Below, one piece after another: positions 62,757-64,000 of a stretch of 64,000 nucleotides of DNA; positions within the stretch are counted from its first letter, which is position 1; each line of letters starts with the position of its first letter. The DNA lies in the NCBI GenBank assembly GCA_003598175.1, contig QZKN01000141.1, forward strand, positions 1 through 64,000, given 5' to 3'. This DNA comes from Candidatus Omnitrophota bacterium. GTDB lineage: Bacteria > Hinthialibacterota > Hinthialibacteria > Hinthialibacterales > Hinthialibacteraceae. The notes beneath the pieces are model-generated. The model was given only the letters and a program-made list of their open reading frames with translations. It ran no database searches and had not been told where the DNA came from. The translations under genes were made by a program, and so were the position numbers.

Positions 62757-63014
62757 GCTGTTTGTCCAGCCGGGGATTGGTATTTTCGGTTTGTGAAAGC
62801 CTTATTGTTGAGTCTGGGGATGATGCGAATGAATCAATCAACCGAGTTCCAGGGTGTTTCCCTGCTTTGAAATCAGTGCAAAATCGAGTAAAAATCATCC
62901 ATCGGCAGGTGGGGAGTGAGTGTTGGATGCGGATAAACGATTCACATGAAAAATCCTTCCATTTTGCTGAGCGGTGACCTATATCATTAAACACAAAGAA
63001 AGGAAATGCGAATT
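62757..63014 (+). other. Long untranslated leader of the permease gene
   Basis: About 258 nt without a credible ORF, ending in AAAGGAAATGCG before ATG 63015. Length would allow a regulatory RNA. I compared it by eye with purine, TPP, cobalamin, SAM, FMN and guanidine riboswitch consensus features and found none. Confidence 0.45.
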
Positions 63015-64000
63015 ATGGAAAGTAATGGTTATCCCCTTCCGGATTATCTTCAGCAGGCAAAGCCGAACCCGCAGGAGAATCGAGCGCCGTGGTATATGAA
63101 CACGGCGCCTTCTTACGCAGGTATTTTTCTCTGGATTGCGTTTTATGACCAACTCGCGCCGACGACGTTGGGAGTCGGCGGGATTGCGGCGGCCGTACTC
63201 GGTCTCTTCATTGCCGCCTTCATCTCCTTCGGCCTTTTTTACCTTGTTCCCGCGTTGTGGGGTATGAAAACCGGGTATCCACTTTATATAGTCGGGACAT
63301 CGACATTTGGCGATAAAGGCGGCTATTTCCTTCCCGGTTTGTTTATGGGCGCGTTGCAGGTTGGTTGGTACAGCGTTGGAACCTATTACGCCACGCAGTT
63401 CATATTGAATGCGATGTACGGCGTCGCCAACGCTCCTCAACCTCGAAGTCTTATGTTTATAATTTTCGGAATCATTTGGGGTTACGTGTTCGCTTTTGTT
63501 GGCGTGAAAGGGATCAATTATGTGGCGAAAATCTCACAATTTTTACCTATCGTTCCACTTGTGATGCTCATTTACGCACTCTTTTCCGGTATGGGAGGAA
63601 TCTCAAAGTTCGATGTCGCCAATTTCACGGATACCCCCAGTTTCGGTTTAGGAACATTGGTAATGATTCAACTGGTCATCGGATTCTTCGCGACCGCGGG
63701 CGCCGCCGGAGCCGATTTCGGGATGAACAATCGTGACAAAAATGACGTCATAATGGGGGGACTTGTGGGTGTCGCTGTTTCCATTTTCATCTGCGGACTG
63801 CTCCCCATTCTCGCCATCGCGGGCGTGATGGCCAACAATCCCGAATTGGCGAATGCGGAAACCGGCGCATGGACGTTTGGACAAGCGATTGGCGCCATGA
63901 CCGGCGGACAGTTGATGTTCCTCCTCTTTGCCATTGCATCCATGGCTCCGGCCTGTTTCTGCTCCTTTATCATCGCCAATAGTTTCTCCACCATGATCCC
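63015..64000 (+). CDS. NCS1-family cytosine/purine-type permease, 3' end outside window
   Basis: The reading frame is open to the window end (about 328 codons). Starts MESNGYPLPDYLQQAKPNPQ, then NRAPWYMNTAPSYAGIFLWIAFYDQL, a typical first helix region of CodB/NCS1 nucleobase-cation symporters. Membrane segments follow with GYPLYIVGTSTFGDKGGYFLPG, and a segment AADFGMNNRDKNDVIMGGLVG that matches the family's conserved D-[YF]-x-R loop between helices 6 and 7. Probably imports a nucleobase, allantoin, hydantoin or related compound with Na+ or H+. AAAGGAAATGCG precedes ATG. Driven by the promoter at 62722-62750. Confidence 0.85.
   Translation, partial: MESNGYPLPDYLQQAKPNPQENRAPWYMNTAPSYAGIFLWIAFYDQLAPTTLGVGGIAAAVLGLFIAAFISFGLFYLVPALWGMKTGYPLYIVGTSTFGDKGGYFLPGLFMGALQVGWYSVGTYYATQFILNAMYGVANAPQPRSLMFIIFGIIWGYVFAFVGVKGINYVAKISQFLPIVPLVMLIYALFSGMGGISKFDVANFTDTPSFGLGTLVMIQLVIGFFATAGAAGADFGMNNRDKNDVIMGGLVGVAVSIFICGLLPILAIAGVMANNPELANAETGAWTFGQAIGAMTGGQLMFLLFAIASMAPACFCSFIIANSFSTMI

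Overview
The window comes from a Gram-negative bacterium with an outer membrane: it carries a TonB-dependent receptor, LptF/LptG, apolipoprotein N-acyltransferase and a secretin-N-domain protein. The mix of a PPi-type phosphofructokinase, a Tat-exported Gfo/Idh/MocA oxidoreductase, DUF362, a pair of very large TPR/DUF3857/transglutaminase proteins and dispersed palindromic repeats suggests an environmental, probably uncultured lineage. I cannot fix the phylum from sequence alone.

Layout. 0-13.5 kb: end of a polytopic glycosyltransferase gene, a nickel/cobalt-type (NicO) transporter, a secreted unknown protein, a stretch with a transposase remnant, an ECF sigma / anti-sigma / secretin-N cassette, rplM-rpsI, a peptide-type ABC transporter (binding protein and two permeases, no ATPases) and a coiled-coil orphan. 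13.5-14.2 kb: a deletion scar of an AAA-ATPase / PIN-like gene pair with a 132-bp MITE at its end. 14.2-31.5 kb: DUF362 protein, TonB receptor, PPi-PFK, HEPN/MNT pair, the tight operon rpoD-aroE-aroK-creatininase, lnt, yacG, tRNA-Thr, ilvD and lptFG. 31.6-42 kb: two giant TPR/DUF3857 paralogues (the second has lost its transglutaminase cysteine), a receiver-PP2C regulator whose receiver has Ser instead of the phospho-Asp, and an oxidoreductase.

42.1-57.3 kb is the accessory island and the most interesting part. All its genes lie on the minus strand. In transcription order they are: a sigma-54 activator with a degenerate DHH-like sensor; a 127-aa unknown with a plausible -24/-12 promoter in front; a HIRAN + ARPP-1-type protein; then three overlapping large genes encoding (A) a 1330-aa NERD / pseudokinase / Ser-Thr kinase / P-loop NTPase fusion, (B) a 608-aa helical partner and (C) a 1677-aa HerA/FtsK-like translocase with an embedded PD-(D/E)XK site. 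The three large genes are bracketed by a 114-bp direct repeat derived from the 3' end of the HIRAN gene, so they look like a module inserted behind it. The trio resembles the kinase/partner/ATP-binding end of multi-gene defence systems (MADS, Dnd-associated DptFGH, PglW of BREX). No methyltransferase, PglZ or phosphorothioation gene is present in the window, so it may be a stand-alone or minimal version.

57.7-64 kb: an M1 aminopeptidase with HEAT repeats, a vapBC locus with a frameshifted toxin, a cupin protein, sucC (no sucD beside it) and the start of an NCS1-type permease with a long leader behind a strong sigma-70-type promoter.
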